A DNA stretch of 64,000 nucleotides, taken from positions 124,001-188,000 of the forward strand of contig JAODUP010000307.1 in assembly GCA_025642065.1 (NCBI GenBank), given 5' to 3'. The notes beneath the pieces were generated by a model. The model ran no database searches and was not told the origin of the DNA. It worked only from the letters and a program-made list of their open reading frames with translations. This document shows positions 34,722 to 45,989 of this stretch, one piece after another. Numbering within the stretch: the stretch's first letter is position 1; each line of letters starts with the position of its first letter. Source of the stretch: Paralvinella palmiformis. Taxonomy: Eukaryota > Annelida > Polychaeta > Terebellida > Alvinellidae. The position numbers were made by a program, and so were the translations under genes.

Positions 34722-35647
34722 TTTGATTATATGTAGAGATCCCATAGTTAGAGATGTTATACCTGAATGAAGATTAATTCAGAATTCGTCTCTTTATCGA
34801 TGTCGTTGATCAAATAACACCTGAAATTATTAAAACAATAGCATATAATTCAATGTGTTTTAATAACCACGATATATACTATCTGTATGTCTTTTACTGA
34901 AGAACAAATGTTGTCTAGATGCGAATATATGTTTTGCTAAAAGAACTTTCGTTTTTCTAAAAATGTTTATTTCTTTCTTCAAAATGAAGAAGCGTTCATT
35001 ATCTATTATTCCGTTCAATAACACATTAAATAGCCGTCTCCTAATTGATTATATGCAAATCATGATATCAGAAATGTATTGTTTATAGATATTTAGACAA
35101 ATGAATGTTAATTAATCTTGTCTAGATCTATTAATTATAAGTCAGACAACTAATAAGAAATTTACGACACAAAATATAGAACTCGATCTGGATCAAGAAC
35201 CCTTTCACAATCCAACAATTTGGGTTCGCACAGATTCCATTTACAGAACAAATGAATTAACTACAGAAGATCTGTGCTTATTTTTGAAGTATTGAATGGA
35301 TAGTTGTTGTTAATGTAAACATAGTTTATTGAACGATAATAAATTATTAAAACGATTGCCTATGAAAATTATCGCAGCACAAGGAAGTCTTCGGTTGAAA
35401 CTAAAATTAATAAATTAATTATGATTTCGTTTTATTAAATTCACGTGGTGACACTTGTCCTTTTGTCTTCTGGATGTTTAGTGAATGACAAAAACATGAT
35501 ATTCATCCGTCCAGAAAAAAACCGATTTAATTTGTCATACGCGGTACTTTACTAGATTTGAACTTACATAGAACAACATTCTCAGAAAGTTTCTTTCAGT
35601 TTTATCTGAAGTACCACAATGTTTGGTTCATGAGCCAAGAAAAAAAA
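34722..35647. promoter_or_regulatory. Upstream region of DOLPP1-B
   Basis: About 0.9 kb of AT-rich DNA between DOLPP1-B exon 1 and the 35648 module. It should hold the copy B promoter. No TATA box or other element could be assigned. Confidence 0.3.
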
Positions 35648-35808
35648 GATTTAACACAATAGACCCATTGAATGATGACGTCAAAAACCAAACAAACCAG
35701 GCGCGCTTTGCATTGTGGGATTTATAGGGGGTCCACTGAGCGATAATACCGTGATAATCCCGCCATTTTAACCGTAAACGTTAATGTTCCGGATCTGTTA
35801 TAATCATG
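35648..35808 (+). promoter_or_regulatory. Promoter-like 160-bp module, copy 1
   Basis: Contains the CRE palindrome TGACGTCA (35675), CATTGTGGGATTTATAGGGG, CCCGCCATTTTAACC (YY1-like) and TTCCGGAT (ETS-like), and ends at ATAATCATG. The same block occurs as a reverse complement at 57002-57167 with high identity. In both, similarity ends at the ATG. Confidence 0.65.
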
Positions 35809-35970
35809 CCAAAAACTAACTCTTGCGTACCGTATTGTCAAGCCACTATTAAGCGATATAAACATTTAAGTTGGCATGTGTTGGTCGCGGGATGAAACGC
35901 TGAGAAAGCGTTGGGTAGTCTTAATTCGAAATGACAATGTGCGAATCAAATTTATAATTACAGTGTCAGT
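35806..35970 (+). pseudogene. THAP-type zinc-finger N-terminus, frameshifted
   Basis: ATG 35806 starts MPKTNSCVPYCQATIKRYKH, with the C-x3-C pair of a THAP finger and HLSWH in place of the usual H.FP. A one-base shift near 35890 then gives DETLRKRWVVLIRNDNVRI, matching the THAP 'LR..W...I.R' block. The second zinc-ligand pair (C..H) is not reached before the homology ends near GTGTAAGG (35970), which could be a splice donor. THAP domains bind DNA in P-element-type transposases and derived proteins; which applies here is unknown. Confidence 0.6.
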
Positions 35971-37371
35971 GTAAGGATTGACTGAAACAGTGAAAGGCGC
36001 AAATAAAGTGTAATTTACCAATATTATTATTTATGATCTGATGAATTAAATTTACCAATATACTGGACTCTATTCTTCTTTTCGTTAAATAAAATTTTAG
36101 TGTGATTTACTATGAACACCACATTTTAACAGTCTTTGTTATGTGCCGTGAATATTATTGTACTATGGTTTACAATGTTGAATACTACACTTTACTATCA
36201 TTTATAAAGTAGCAATGACGGACGATTAGCATATAGTTATAACCTGATTTTTAGTTTTGGAATACAATTTTTCATCAATTTTGCAACATGTTTGAGTTTA
36301 TTAGCTTTGTTATGTATAATGTAGAATCTATATTGTTGTCCTCTTATGTGGTCTGGCGAAACGACCTATTAATTCATACAATGCTGCTTGATGGATTTAT
36401 ACTCCTGGAGTCGTTTGTTACCCCGACAGGCATCTCCATGGGTATTTAGCTGCGGACAGTTTTTTCCCATATTATGAGTAATTATATTACACTGATATAG
36501 GAAATGTGTTAATGTATAGCTATTATAATCCCGACGTGTCATTCGCAGTATCGGAGATCTGCCTGAAATCCGCTGTTCTCGACCATGGGTCAAATAGATC
36601 AAGTGGATAGGCGCTTTAATTTAGATCCCACCACACCTAACTGCATATACTTAGGGACGCTAAATTAAGCGTGAATGAACGTTCCCTTAGTGATGAACGG
36701 AAACGTATGAGGGTTAGCTGTTAGGTTCGAGTAAATCGTAGTATTTACTCAGGTTTGAGACGATATTTCGTTCTAGTCCAGTAATAATCCATTGTGCGGT
36801 ATTGCTACTTTGTTTTTATTTTAGTTTAATCGCTTCAGTGAGTCCATACTGTGTTAGTGTGCATTCTCTTTGTTATGGACAAACTGTAATGTTTGTTAAC
36901 ACGCTGAGGCTATATATAGGGCTTGAATTTTCACTTAGGTTAGAGAAGTTATTATTCGAACCCAGAATAAAGCTGAGGTCAACATCTGAGGTGTCGAAAT
37001 GTTTTATATACAGGTTTCTAATTGGTGATTAATCTACTAATAGGAGATAATTGTAGTCTGAATTAGGTAGATCCCATTGACATCCTAATGTCATCTTTAT
37101 ATAACATATGATACACATAACAACAAACTATTAATAAACTAACAACAATATAACAATATAAATTCCAGTATCAGTCAATAACAAATATTATTAGAGAGCA
37201 TCACGTAAGTCTGATAGATGTTATCAACATAAAGACAGGTTATTGTGTAAGGAAGCATCCGTCTTAATGAAGATGTATGTATAGTTGTATTTAGATTTAT
37301 GGAGGTAGGTTTCGAAGGAGGTTTAGATATGTTGATGCTCTGTGCCTGTTGCCTCTTACTATGTACCATAA
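35971..37371. other. Non-coding stretch
   Basis: No transposon or exon recognised. Two 76-77 codon frames (minus 36369-36602 and plus 36802-37032) lack any support. Confidence 0.45.
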
Positions 37372-37386
37372 AACACACACACACAA

Positions 37387-37436
<50 letters not shown>

Positions 37437-37538
37437 ACACACACACATACATACACACACACACACACACATACATACACACACACACACACACACATAC
37501 ATACACACACACATACATACACACACACACACACACAA

Positions 37539-37575
<37 letters not shown>

Positions 37576-37684
37576 TACACACACACAAACATACACACAC
37601 ACAAACATACACACACACAAACATACACACACACAAACACACACACACACAAACACACACACAAACAAACACGCACAAACACGC

Positions 37685-37726
<42 letters not shown>
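37372..37726. repeat. 350-bp compound (CA)n / ACACATACAT / (TA)n microsatellite
   Basis: Long CA tract broken by regularly placed ACATAC and AAACAT variants, then (TA)n at 37688-37726. All five open frames over it, on both strands, are repeat artefacts (His-Thr, Cys-Val and Ile-Tyr runs). Confidence 0.97.
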
Positions 37727-37731
<5 letters not shown>

Positions 37732-38504
37732 GGTAACCCATGTCACAGTATACAATGAGATGTCAGTGATCTATGAATATACAAGATAAATCTTTGTTAT
37801 CGATTTGTTATTTGTTATATGAGTCTTTACTTTAACCAGCACAGACGATTCGGCTAAAAAATTAGATTTATATAAAAAAAGGAAATTATACATCTATTAT
37901 AGGTGCTAAAAATATAAAATACATAGCCATCAGTTATGTGATTTGATATAACTTATTTCTACTTATCGAACTGAATGTATGTTATAATATTATTTCTCCG
38001 CGTTGTTCCACAGCATTTATTATGGGAATTAGATAGCCCACATTACTCTTCCTTATTACACCTAGATCTATCTTTTTGTGTTATTTCGCAGTTATTCCTT
38101 GGTGACTGCAAAATTGGTGTTAGTTCTATGAATACACCTCAGGTATTTAGTTTTAAAAACATGGTATTACAATGTTACATGAACATTAAATTAGAATTTA
38201 AATGAGGGATAGGGTCTGATCGAGATCTAGATCTATATCAATTTATATGTCGAAGTTTCACGCCCTTCTCATTCTGAAGATTATCTTAGGTAGATCTAGA
38301 TCTATCTGCCATTTCTGGATTGTAGAATAGTTATTCACATGTAATTAATACTTTACTGTTTCCAACTTAATTTCATTTAATAATTATTATTATACTTACA
38401 CTTAGCCATAACACCCTGTTTGTATTTTCAATAATTTTGGGCTGTTCAAATAATCATTAACAGTTACTATAATGAACCTGTAAAAGTAAACTTTTCACAT
38501 ACCG

Positions 38505-39202
38505 AATCTTGGTCATACTCGTACTAAGTCCAGTGCTTGTCCAGTCGTGCCTTATAAAGCTGGGTATGCTGGGTGCATCCACAACATGTGACGGAAGACT
38601 GTTCCAGGTATTGTTTATTCCCAAGGGAAAAAAAGATTAGACTTATAACCTAAGCTTCCCTCTTCTTGGACTCCTGACCTCTGTTACCTGTCTTCCAGCT
38701 TGATGTAAGGGGTATCAACTGAGTATGTACCTTTAACATGTTTATATGCGTCAGTCATATCACCACAAGTTTGGCTAGTTGGTCCTCATAGCTCAGTTCC
38801 TTTAAGCTAAGCACCATACGTTTACTCTTCTCTGCATATTTCAAGCAAGACAGGGTAGTTTTCTAAACTGGGGCTGGTACACTGAACATTCTCCTACTCT
38901 AGGTGTGGACTTACTAGTGACGTATAGAGCTTTGCCAATGATGTTTCATTTAGGTATCTCTAAGATCTTATAATCAAGTTATTTATGGCCTATTTTTCGC
39001 AGTGTGCACTGAAATGCCCTGAGGGATGGCACTGAGCACCTCTTCAAAACTGGGTGAGTGCTCCACCTACTAACACACGCTGCTTTCTACCAGTCAGGAA
39101 ATCTGTAATTAATGCACAAAGTGTGTCCCACTTATTGTGTATGCCTCCAGCTTGGCTAACAACCTTCTGTGGGATACTGAATCAAAGGCACTCGAGAAAT
39201 CA

Positions 39203-39205
<3 letters not shown>
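38505..39205 (-). pseudogene. CR1-like LINE reverse transcriptase fragment with internal deletion
   Basis: Minus strand from 39205: YLDFSSAFDSVSHRRLLAKL (RT catalytic Asp block), then pieces of a GRKQRVLVGG-type block and EEVLSAIPQG (about 39020). The following 'S.LGP..F' and YADD blocks are missing. The sequence jumps to C-terminal motifs: LKYAEKSKRMVLSLKELSYE, GDMTDAYKHVKG, FFPLGINNTWNSLPSHVVDA and PSIPSFIRHDW. These are typical of the C-terminal end of CR1-related ORFs. Stops and frameshifts throughout; dead copy. Confidence 0.8.

Positions 39206-39233
<28 letters not shown>
39205..39233. repeat. (TA)n microsatellite
   Basis: TA run between the LINE and the Tigger-like end. Confidence 0.95.
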
Positions 39234-39236
<3 letters not shown>

Positions 39237-39365
39237 TAGGTCCCGGTCATTAAGCCGAGGATGGTTTTTAGGCCTAAAATATCATGAATTATGGTAGTAC
39301 TGTCCAATAAGCTGACCTAAGCATCTGAACCTCTCCCTGCAGTATTTCCAGGTGACATTTTGAAG
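39234..39365. mobile_element. Pogo/Tigger-type element end, copy 1
   Basis: CAGTAGGTCCCGGTCATTAA directly after TA resembles the termini of pogo/Tigger elements. The next 120 bp (TTTTTAGGCCTAAAATATCA, ATGGTAGTACTGTCCA, CCCTGCAGTATTTCCA) match 63891-64000. Only one end was found. Confidence 0.55.
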
Positions 39366-39719
39366 ACGGAAAATAATTTTGTTTTCATAATTCGTTATTC
39401 GTACCAATATGTGTTTTGTATACTGTCAATAGATCAAGGCAAATTATAACCATCGTTTACACAAACTGTTAGTTTATACGTAGGACCTCAAACTTAAATT
39501 AACGGCGTTAGTAAACATTCAATGAGCCGTATATATGAGGTCAATGAGGCAGAAGTAATTAAACATATTGTCAATTACTACTGATCCTTTGATGGTACGT
39601 TTTGGTCACTGACGTGGCAATAACCAAGACAATGTAAATTACGGATATATGATGTTAGTTAGTAACTAACTCTCTATTGAAAATAAATTAATTAATCAGT
39701 ATTTATCCCGTTTAAATAT

Positions 39720-39975
39720 GCCCATATGTATATGGGGGCACCCTAATGTCTGAATATGCTGAAGTGACATCAGCATTCAGGAGCTTGCATTCTCTGTCTG
39801 GCTTCAAAATGGTGACACCCTCAGGCCATTAAGTCAATTAATCAGCACTTTAAACTGGATTATTTAATATGTGGTTGATCGTTTACACATTTTGACATTA
39901 TTTATGATATTTGTGAGTATAGCTGTATTAGTCCTGAAAATTTGAAATAAAGGTGGACTATCCCTTTAACTAACT
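39720..39975. other. Possible MITE (low support)
   Basis: Ends in AAAGGTGGACTATCCCTTTAA, a terminal sequence common among short DNA elements of animals, next to TTTAA. The matching left end was not located. Confidence 0.25.
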
Positions 39976-40219
39976 TGCAGTGTTATTCATTCACATTTAC
40001 TCATTCACTTGGTGAGCATGTCGTTTCCAGCGAATGTTGTGACCAGCATCAACTTTATAATTCCTTCACACACTAAAAACATAAAGCAGACTAACTAACT
40101 ACCCATACCCTATTGCCAAATTACAGTTTGCTTTAACTCAAACAATATTAAAATAAAAATTATAAGACGTGTTACTAAAAAAATCATAAGAAAAATACAA
40201 AATATGCCATTATTTCCCA

Positions 40220-40350
40220 TTTTCATCCACTGTGTGACGACAGGTAAGGGCAGCTGCTTCATGTTACCTGCTACTGTGCATTCGTTTCTGTAATGCTGTT
40301 TGAAGTAGTTTATTAGTCGTTGTTACCTATCGTCACACAGCGGGTGAAAA
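40220..40350. mobile_element. Short inverted-repeat element (MITE-like)
   Basis: Arms 40220-40247 and 40323-40350 are reverse complements at 25 of 28 positions; the left arm starts TTTTCATCCACTGTGTGACG. The spacer is 75 nt. No coding capacity, no clear target duplication. Confidence 0.65.
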
Positions 40351-40599
40351 CAGCCTGGGATTAAATGGACCTTGACGAAGAAGGCAAGATGTATGATGAC
40401 ACATGAACAGATAACACAGATGTTCAATGAAGATAGTGATGATGATGAAATTTTGGGCTTTGAATAAATTTGCTGATCTTAGTGCATAATAATTGAGTTG
40501 TTTGTGAAGAAGTTGGCTTCAAAAACTAGCCCATTTTTAACAGTTACGTCTTTGTACGGGTCAGTAGAGCATAACTCAGACGAGTGCACCTCTCTATTC

Positions 40600-40625
40600 C
40601 TGTGTGTGTGTGTGCGTGTGCGTGC

Positions 40626-40656
<31 letters not shown>

Positions 40657-40660
40657 CGTA
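40600..40660. repeat. (GT)n and (CTGT)n microsatellite
   Basis: GTGTGTGCGTGTGCGTGCG followed by seven TCTG units. Confidence 0.92.
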
Positions 40661-41493
40661 CAGTTTAACCTTGATAGTCTCATAACGTGGACAAGCGAGA
40701 AACAAAACAAATTATAAAGACGGTAGTATTATAAGTTTGATGACCTCTTTATGATGCTCGTTGATTCGACAATGTCGTGAATAATAATAATAATACATTT
40801 GAACAAATCAGATGTTGCCGAAATTGTGTCTGTATCGAGAAATAAGTTGAAATAGGGAAGTCTCTGATTGGAAAAGGCTGTTTTATCAACGATGTTAGGC
40901 ACATCTGAGAGATGTTTGTATGTGATGTATAACTGTCATTAAAACATCAATATTTAACTCTATGAGAATATGGCCCAGACGGAAAGCTCTAATTATCTCG
41001 TTCATGTTGTTGTCATTGTTGTTGTTGTTGTTGTTCTGAGTGGTGTTATTGTTCAGGCAAGCCATTGTTTTAATAACTCAATTTCACAACAGTTAGTCGG
41101 GAAGCTCTGGCACGGCAATTGATAACGAAGAGCGCTATGGATTCTAATTTCGGTGTTACATGAATGACTGATTGAGTGACTGATTGATTGAGTGAGTGAG
41201 CAAGTGAGGTAGTGAGTTAATGAGTCAGTGAGACTTAAGGATACACACACAGAATCTGAGTCATTGTTTGATATATCTTTAATATGTCGAGTTAGTATAT
41301 TTAAATCACAACATGTAGAATGACATAAAAATATGGGTAAGTTTCACCTTCAGTATATATATATATATATATATATACATATATATATAATAGATACCAA
41401 CATCGCCCATAACCAAGCGTTATTTAATTAAAACACTTCCAATAGCACGTTCATTATCTGTCGCACTCCTATTCTCTTATGTAAATGACACAT

Positions 41494-41642
41494 CCAGGCG
41501 TCTCCATGACCAATCTGATAGTTTGGGTTTAAACCCCAGACATGTTATGTTTGAAGGGTGTTTCATCTTTCAATTCCATCATGCCTTTTGGATGTCTCTC
41601 GCATCATTTAGCATACCGTCAATCCAAAAATGGCCATAAAGC
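41494..41642 (+). mobile_element. Degenerate SINE, family 1 relative
   Basis: CCAGGCGTCTCCATGACCAA head, GGGTTTAAACCCCAGA in the box B position, GAAGGGTGTTTCATCTTTCA body, CATTTAGCATACCGTCAATC end. Confidence 0.65.
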
Positions 41643-41888
41643 CAGGATTTGATAGAATTCTAAAATCATCTGATAATTATTAAACATCCTGTAGACATCT
41701 TTGTGTTCAGGTTATGATGAGCGCATAATATTATTTTTAACTTCCGGTTTGATGCATTTTTGGCATTGACGTCATAGTTGGTAATTCCGCAAGCGAAAAT
41801 TATGAACGTAAAGTTGAGAACTTTTGATATGAACTTTGATATGAACTCTTTTATTTCGCCGTTTTGTTTAAGTTACTAGACATAGTAT

Positions 41889-42172
41889 CCCCAGGCTGTA
41901 ACTTATTCAGCACAGCCTCTATGTTGGAGTGGTTGAAACTAAAACATCCCCCACCACTCATAGGCGAGCAGTACGGAAAGTTCAAGCCGAAATACATGAG
42001 GGTGGTCCCGGCCAGAGTGTTTTAGGTCCTCAGGGGGTTTTCAACGTCCCCCTTTTTTTTAAATAATTCGGTGGAGACGGCAGCGTCATTTAACGTGGTC
42101 ATCCACCCACGAGGTTGTGAGCCGAGAAATACATCTCTGGAAAAGTTTCGACCTCTTGCTGACCGGAGCTCA
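41889..42172 (-). mobile_element. SINE family 2, copy lacking most of the tRNA-like head
   Basis: Matches 26835-27172 over TCAGCACAGCCTCTATGTTG, CCCCACCACTCA and CGGTGGAGACGGCAGCG to GAAAAGTTTCGACCTCTTGC. It then jumps directly to GGAGCTCAC, deleting the ~60 bp that hold both promoter boxes. Confidence 0.75.
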
Positions 42173-42419
42173 CTGGATTGAAGTGATGTGATCATGTTTG
42201 TTTTTTATAGTCCAACAATAAGTCCGCTGACAATCTAATTACCAGTCAAGATGATCCAAAGGACATAATGGAAACATGTGTCCGTACTCTAAAGATGAAT
42301 GTAATGTTATGAAGATGATAATATGCTGTTGAGCCTATATTGAGAATATGTTTGTCTGTTGACGTGTGACTGTGAAGTATAACACCAACGTCACGAGGTA
42401 GGACTAATACCAATATCAG

Positions 42420-43340
42420 TGGTTGTCAGAGACATGGGTACAACATCTACTGTTAGAAGAATGTTATCAGAGTTGAGTACAGCATCAACTGTGAGCAGAA
42501 AGTTGTCACAAATGAGTACAACATCGACTGTGAGAGAAGGTTGTCAGAGACATGGGTACAACATCGACTGTTAGAAGGTTATCAGAGTTGAGTACAACAT
42601 CAACTGTGAGCAGAAAGTTGTCACAAATGAGTACAACATCGACTGTGAGAGAAGGTTGTCAGAGACATGGGTACAACATCGACTGTTAAAAGAAGGTTAT
42701 CAGAGTTGAGTACAACATCAACTGTGAGGAGAAAGTTGTCAGATATGAGTACAATATCGACTGTGAGAGAAGGTTGTCAGAGATGAGTACAACATCGACT
42801 GTGAGAAGAAAGTTGTCAGAGATGAGTACAACATCGACTGTGAGAAGAAAGTTGTCAGAGATGAGTACAACATCAACTGTAAGAATAAAGTTGTCAGATA
42901 TGTGTACAACATCGACTTTGAGAAGAAAGTTGTCAGAGATGAGTACAACATCGACTGTTAAAAGAAGGTTATCAGAGTTGAGTACAACATCAACTGTGAG
43001 GAGAAAGTTGTCAGATATGAGTACAATATCGACTGTGAGAGAAGGTTGTCAGAGATGAGTACAACATCGACTGTGAGAAGAAAGTTGTCAGAGATGAGTA
43101 CAACATCGACTGTGAGAAGAAAGTTGTCAGAGATGAGTACAACATCGACTGTGAGAAGAAAGTTGTCAGAGAAGAGTACAACATCAACTGTAAGAATAAA
43201 GTTGTCAGATATGTGTACAACATCGACTTTGAGAAGAAAGTTGTCAGAGATGAGTACAACATCAACAGTGGGAAGAATGTTATTGAGATGAGTACAACAT
43301 CGACTGTGAGAAGAAAGTTGTCAGAGATGAGTGCAAGTAC
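42420..43340. repeat. 39-bp minisatellite with codon-length period
   Basis: About 23 copies of a 39-bp unit including AGTACAACATCGACTGTGAG and AAGTTGTCAGAGATG. 39 is 13 codons, so long stretches stay open: plus-strand frames at 42774-43058 and 43046-43291 repeat a 13-residue KLSEMSTTSTVRR motif, and minus-strand frames repeat a 13-residue MLYSSLTTFFSQS motif. A one-base-short unit recurs 272 bp apart and shows a larger duplication of seven units. No start context, splice sites or flanking domain supports a protein. Confidence 0.93.
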
Positions 43341-44906
43341 AATATGTAATAAAACATTTTAATTGCCTATATATAGCAATGCTCACCTATTTATATCTAT
43401 AATTCGGCTGAGATCAATTATGTGTGCGTTATTGGCAATTATATTTTTAAACAGCTAAATATCTTGTTTATTTTTGAAGATGACGAATATACTACCGCCA
43501 TCATGACTACTTGGAATCTTCAATAAACCTTGTTTATAACTATAAATTTATTATATTTCATACAAAACTACATTTTGAACGATAATCTTCTCAATCATTT
43601 AACGAGATATAATCTGTTTCCAGATATATTTGTTATTCTAATTTATGACAAACAAATTTCTCAGATTTATATATTTAAATTTATTATTTCGATAATAATG
43701 TTTTTATTATCAATTATAAACATATATTACTAAATTTTCTGACTATTTCCTACATTCATATCCGAGTTAATTAAGACTACTACAAACTTACATCTTCCAG
43801 TATTTTTGAGACAACAATATTGTGATATAATCGACTATAGACAGACATAATTATATTACATATAATCTTATTACATAATATTATTTACCTGTGCATATCA
43901 ATAAACAATCAACCATAAACGGGGGGAGTGCATTTAAAAATGCCTCGTATTTACAAAAAAGGCGAGGTTTCACAAAATATTATATATTTAGCTCTGTATA
44001 TGTGACGACCGGATGTTGATGAAGTTGATAAAATAATATAATGTACTATGGAATACGATCGAATCAGTTTATATACGATATTGTTGGAAAGGAACTTCTG
44101 TATAGATAGATCTACGGTGACTATTTGATCACTTCTTCTATATCCAGAACAGTATCGATAATTGTAGAAGGTCTAAGCTCTAAATATCGTAGAACATTAT
44201 ATAAGATAGAATCTATAATATACCAGTAATTTTTCACATCAGAATAATTCGTAACTGCAACAAAATCATAAATATAATAAACAGCTCTCATTTCTGGATC
44301 CGAACAAAGCTTCCCTACATAAGACTCGGAAACTGTTCACTTTTATCGGTCTAATACAATATCTTATAATGCGTGGCCTAACAATAATATTAATTTGCTA
44401 TCTGATGGAATAATATAACACAAATATCATTAGTTGACTAGAAGGTAATATGGATACGGAAATATAGAGATGAGACAGCAAGAAATACCGATATCATAAT
44501 TTGTATGATGGAGTTAATATATTTTGAGCTACAAAATAAACTTATTCTGACAATTGTTTATTTACCTACTAATATTATTATATACCGCCATTATTCGCGA
44601 GTGAAATTTGTTGTTCTGATTTTGTATAATCACTTATATATTTTAAATGGTCCATTTAATCGGTTTAATTTGGTACTAATTTTTGTGGGAGGGTTGTAAG
44701 GAAGACATAACCATGAAACTTATTCATCGCAAATATAAATAGGACATAAAAACGAACAAATGAATTGTCTCTATTTGAATGCTCTGTATTACTAAATCAA
44801 GTCTTGGAACATATTAAGCTATCAAACCGTAATGCTTTGTTCGTATAGGCTCCTGTACCCGAATATATAATAATAATAAGTACAGCATTTCTATACAGCC
44901 AATAGA
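43341..44906. other. AT-rich non-coding stretch
   Basis: No exon or repeat family recognised. Short frames at 43530-43733 and 44505-44699 are AT-driven, with Ile/Tyr/Leu/Asn-rich translations. Confidence 0.5.
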
Positions 44907-45092
44907 GGCGCCTCCGTGGTCTAGCGGTAGCGTGTTCGACCACAGATCACTACCACCCGTGTTCGAATCTCGGCGAGGGCATATCTGAAGGTTGTTTCGT
45001 CTTTGACTTCGCCCCATTACCTTTGGAAGTCGCTCGGCCCATTTAGCCTACCGTGTGCACAAAAGTGGCCGTAAAACATCAATCATCATCGT
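44907..45092 (+). mobile_element. tRNA-derived SINE, family 1, best-preserved copy
   Basis: Head GGCGCCTCCGTGGTCTAGCG (box A) and GTGTTCGAATCTCGGCGAGG (box B), body GTTTCGTCTTTGACTTCGCC, then GGCCCATTTAGCCTACCGTG, AAGTGGCCGTAAAACATCAA and a short TCATCATC tail. It would score as a tRNA-like gene head, but the body and its dispersed copies show a SINE. Confidence 0.92.
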
Positions 45093-45109
45093 CTACAGAG
45101 CAAATATCC

Positions 45110-45300
45110 CCGAAAAGAATCTAGCTCAGTTGCTCATCTAGTACAGGGGTTAGACAAATTCATGGTCCAGGTACAATGCAACATTCGTCAACAAATGATC
45201 AAAATGAGTGGAAACTTAGGAAGGATAACCCAGTTTGAAACGGTGAGCTTTCAGATGGTGATGGGTTGGAAGTGGATACAGAAGCTTCAGTTCCGAATAG
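45110..45300 (-). mobile_element. LINE 3' end, same family as 3440-3815
   Basis: CATCTAGTACAGGGGTTAGA, AACTTAGGAAGGATAA and GAGCTTTCAGATGGTGA follow the order of 3489-3645. By comparison with that copy, the element lies on the minus strand. It is short and carries stops. Confidence 0.6.
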
Positions 45301-45989
45301 ATACCGATACAACGTGTAGCATAAAATCTGAAAATGTTGTTACAATACCGTATCGGTGGGGGAAATGTGAGTTGGAACTCTACAGTAATCACTTCACGAA
45401 GAAAGTCAGTAAAATGCGAATCCGAATATATGAAGAACAGGAAGTGGCACAATATTGAATTATTGCTCGTAAACAACGATACGATTCTGTTAATTGTAAC
45501 TCGAGCTGCTCAGCGGATGATGTTAATCTTCATACATCAAAATAATGTGTACAAAGTGACTAATAATCTAGTGCTTATCTCTTTATTAACATAATTGACG
45601 ATTTGTGAACTCTATCTGGAAGCTTTTGATTGGCGTATGTAAATCTGACACCAAAAGGATTTCAAATATCTGAATAGTCAGGTCAATCAATATATGAAAA
45701 ATAAAGCCCTAACCCCCAAAAAACTGCAACAATTTTTGTTTGTTTTAATTAGTTTTAATTTGGATCATTGACACCTCCAGAATAAAATCTCCCAAAATGA
45801 ACCCCGGGAAGGTGGTAATTTGCATAATTTCAAGATGGCGGCCCCCATAATTTCAATGTACAGGAACCTTTTTATGCTTCAATTTACACCCCATAAATGT
45901 ATTACAAACAGATGAAAATATAGTACCAACATACCAAATAAGCATATTTACAATGTTCCATGACGTCACCATGACGAAACTGGAGGACC

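Noticed and set aside
37175..37789. Five overlapping ORFs of 109-188 codons on both strands
   Set aside because: They translate the (CA)n/(TA)n tract into Cys-Val, His-Thr and Ile-Tyr runs; repeat artefacts.
38505..39239. 61-codon plus-strand ORF ending in Ile-Tyr repeats
   Set aside because: Antisense shadow of the LINE RT followed by (TA)n.
42739..43291. Four ORFs with 13-residue repeats
   Set aside because: Open only because the minisatellite unit is 39 bp. No flanking exon, start context or splice sites.
44907..44980. A tRNA gene
   Set aside because: Boxes A and B are good, but the sequence continues into a shared SINE body with dispersed copies. No cloverleaf with a 3' acceptor stem was found.
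45162..45594. ORFs on both strands at 45.2-45.6 kb
   Set aside because: They overlap a LINE 3' end and have no recognisable protein; sense and antisense are equally open.
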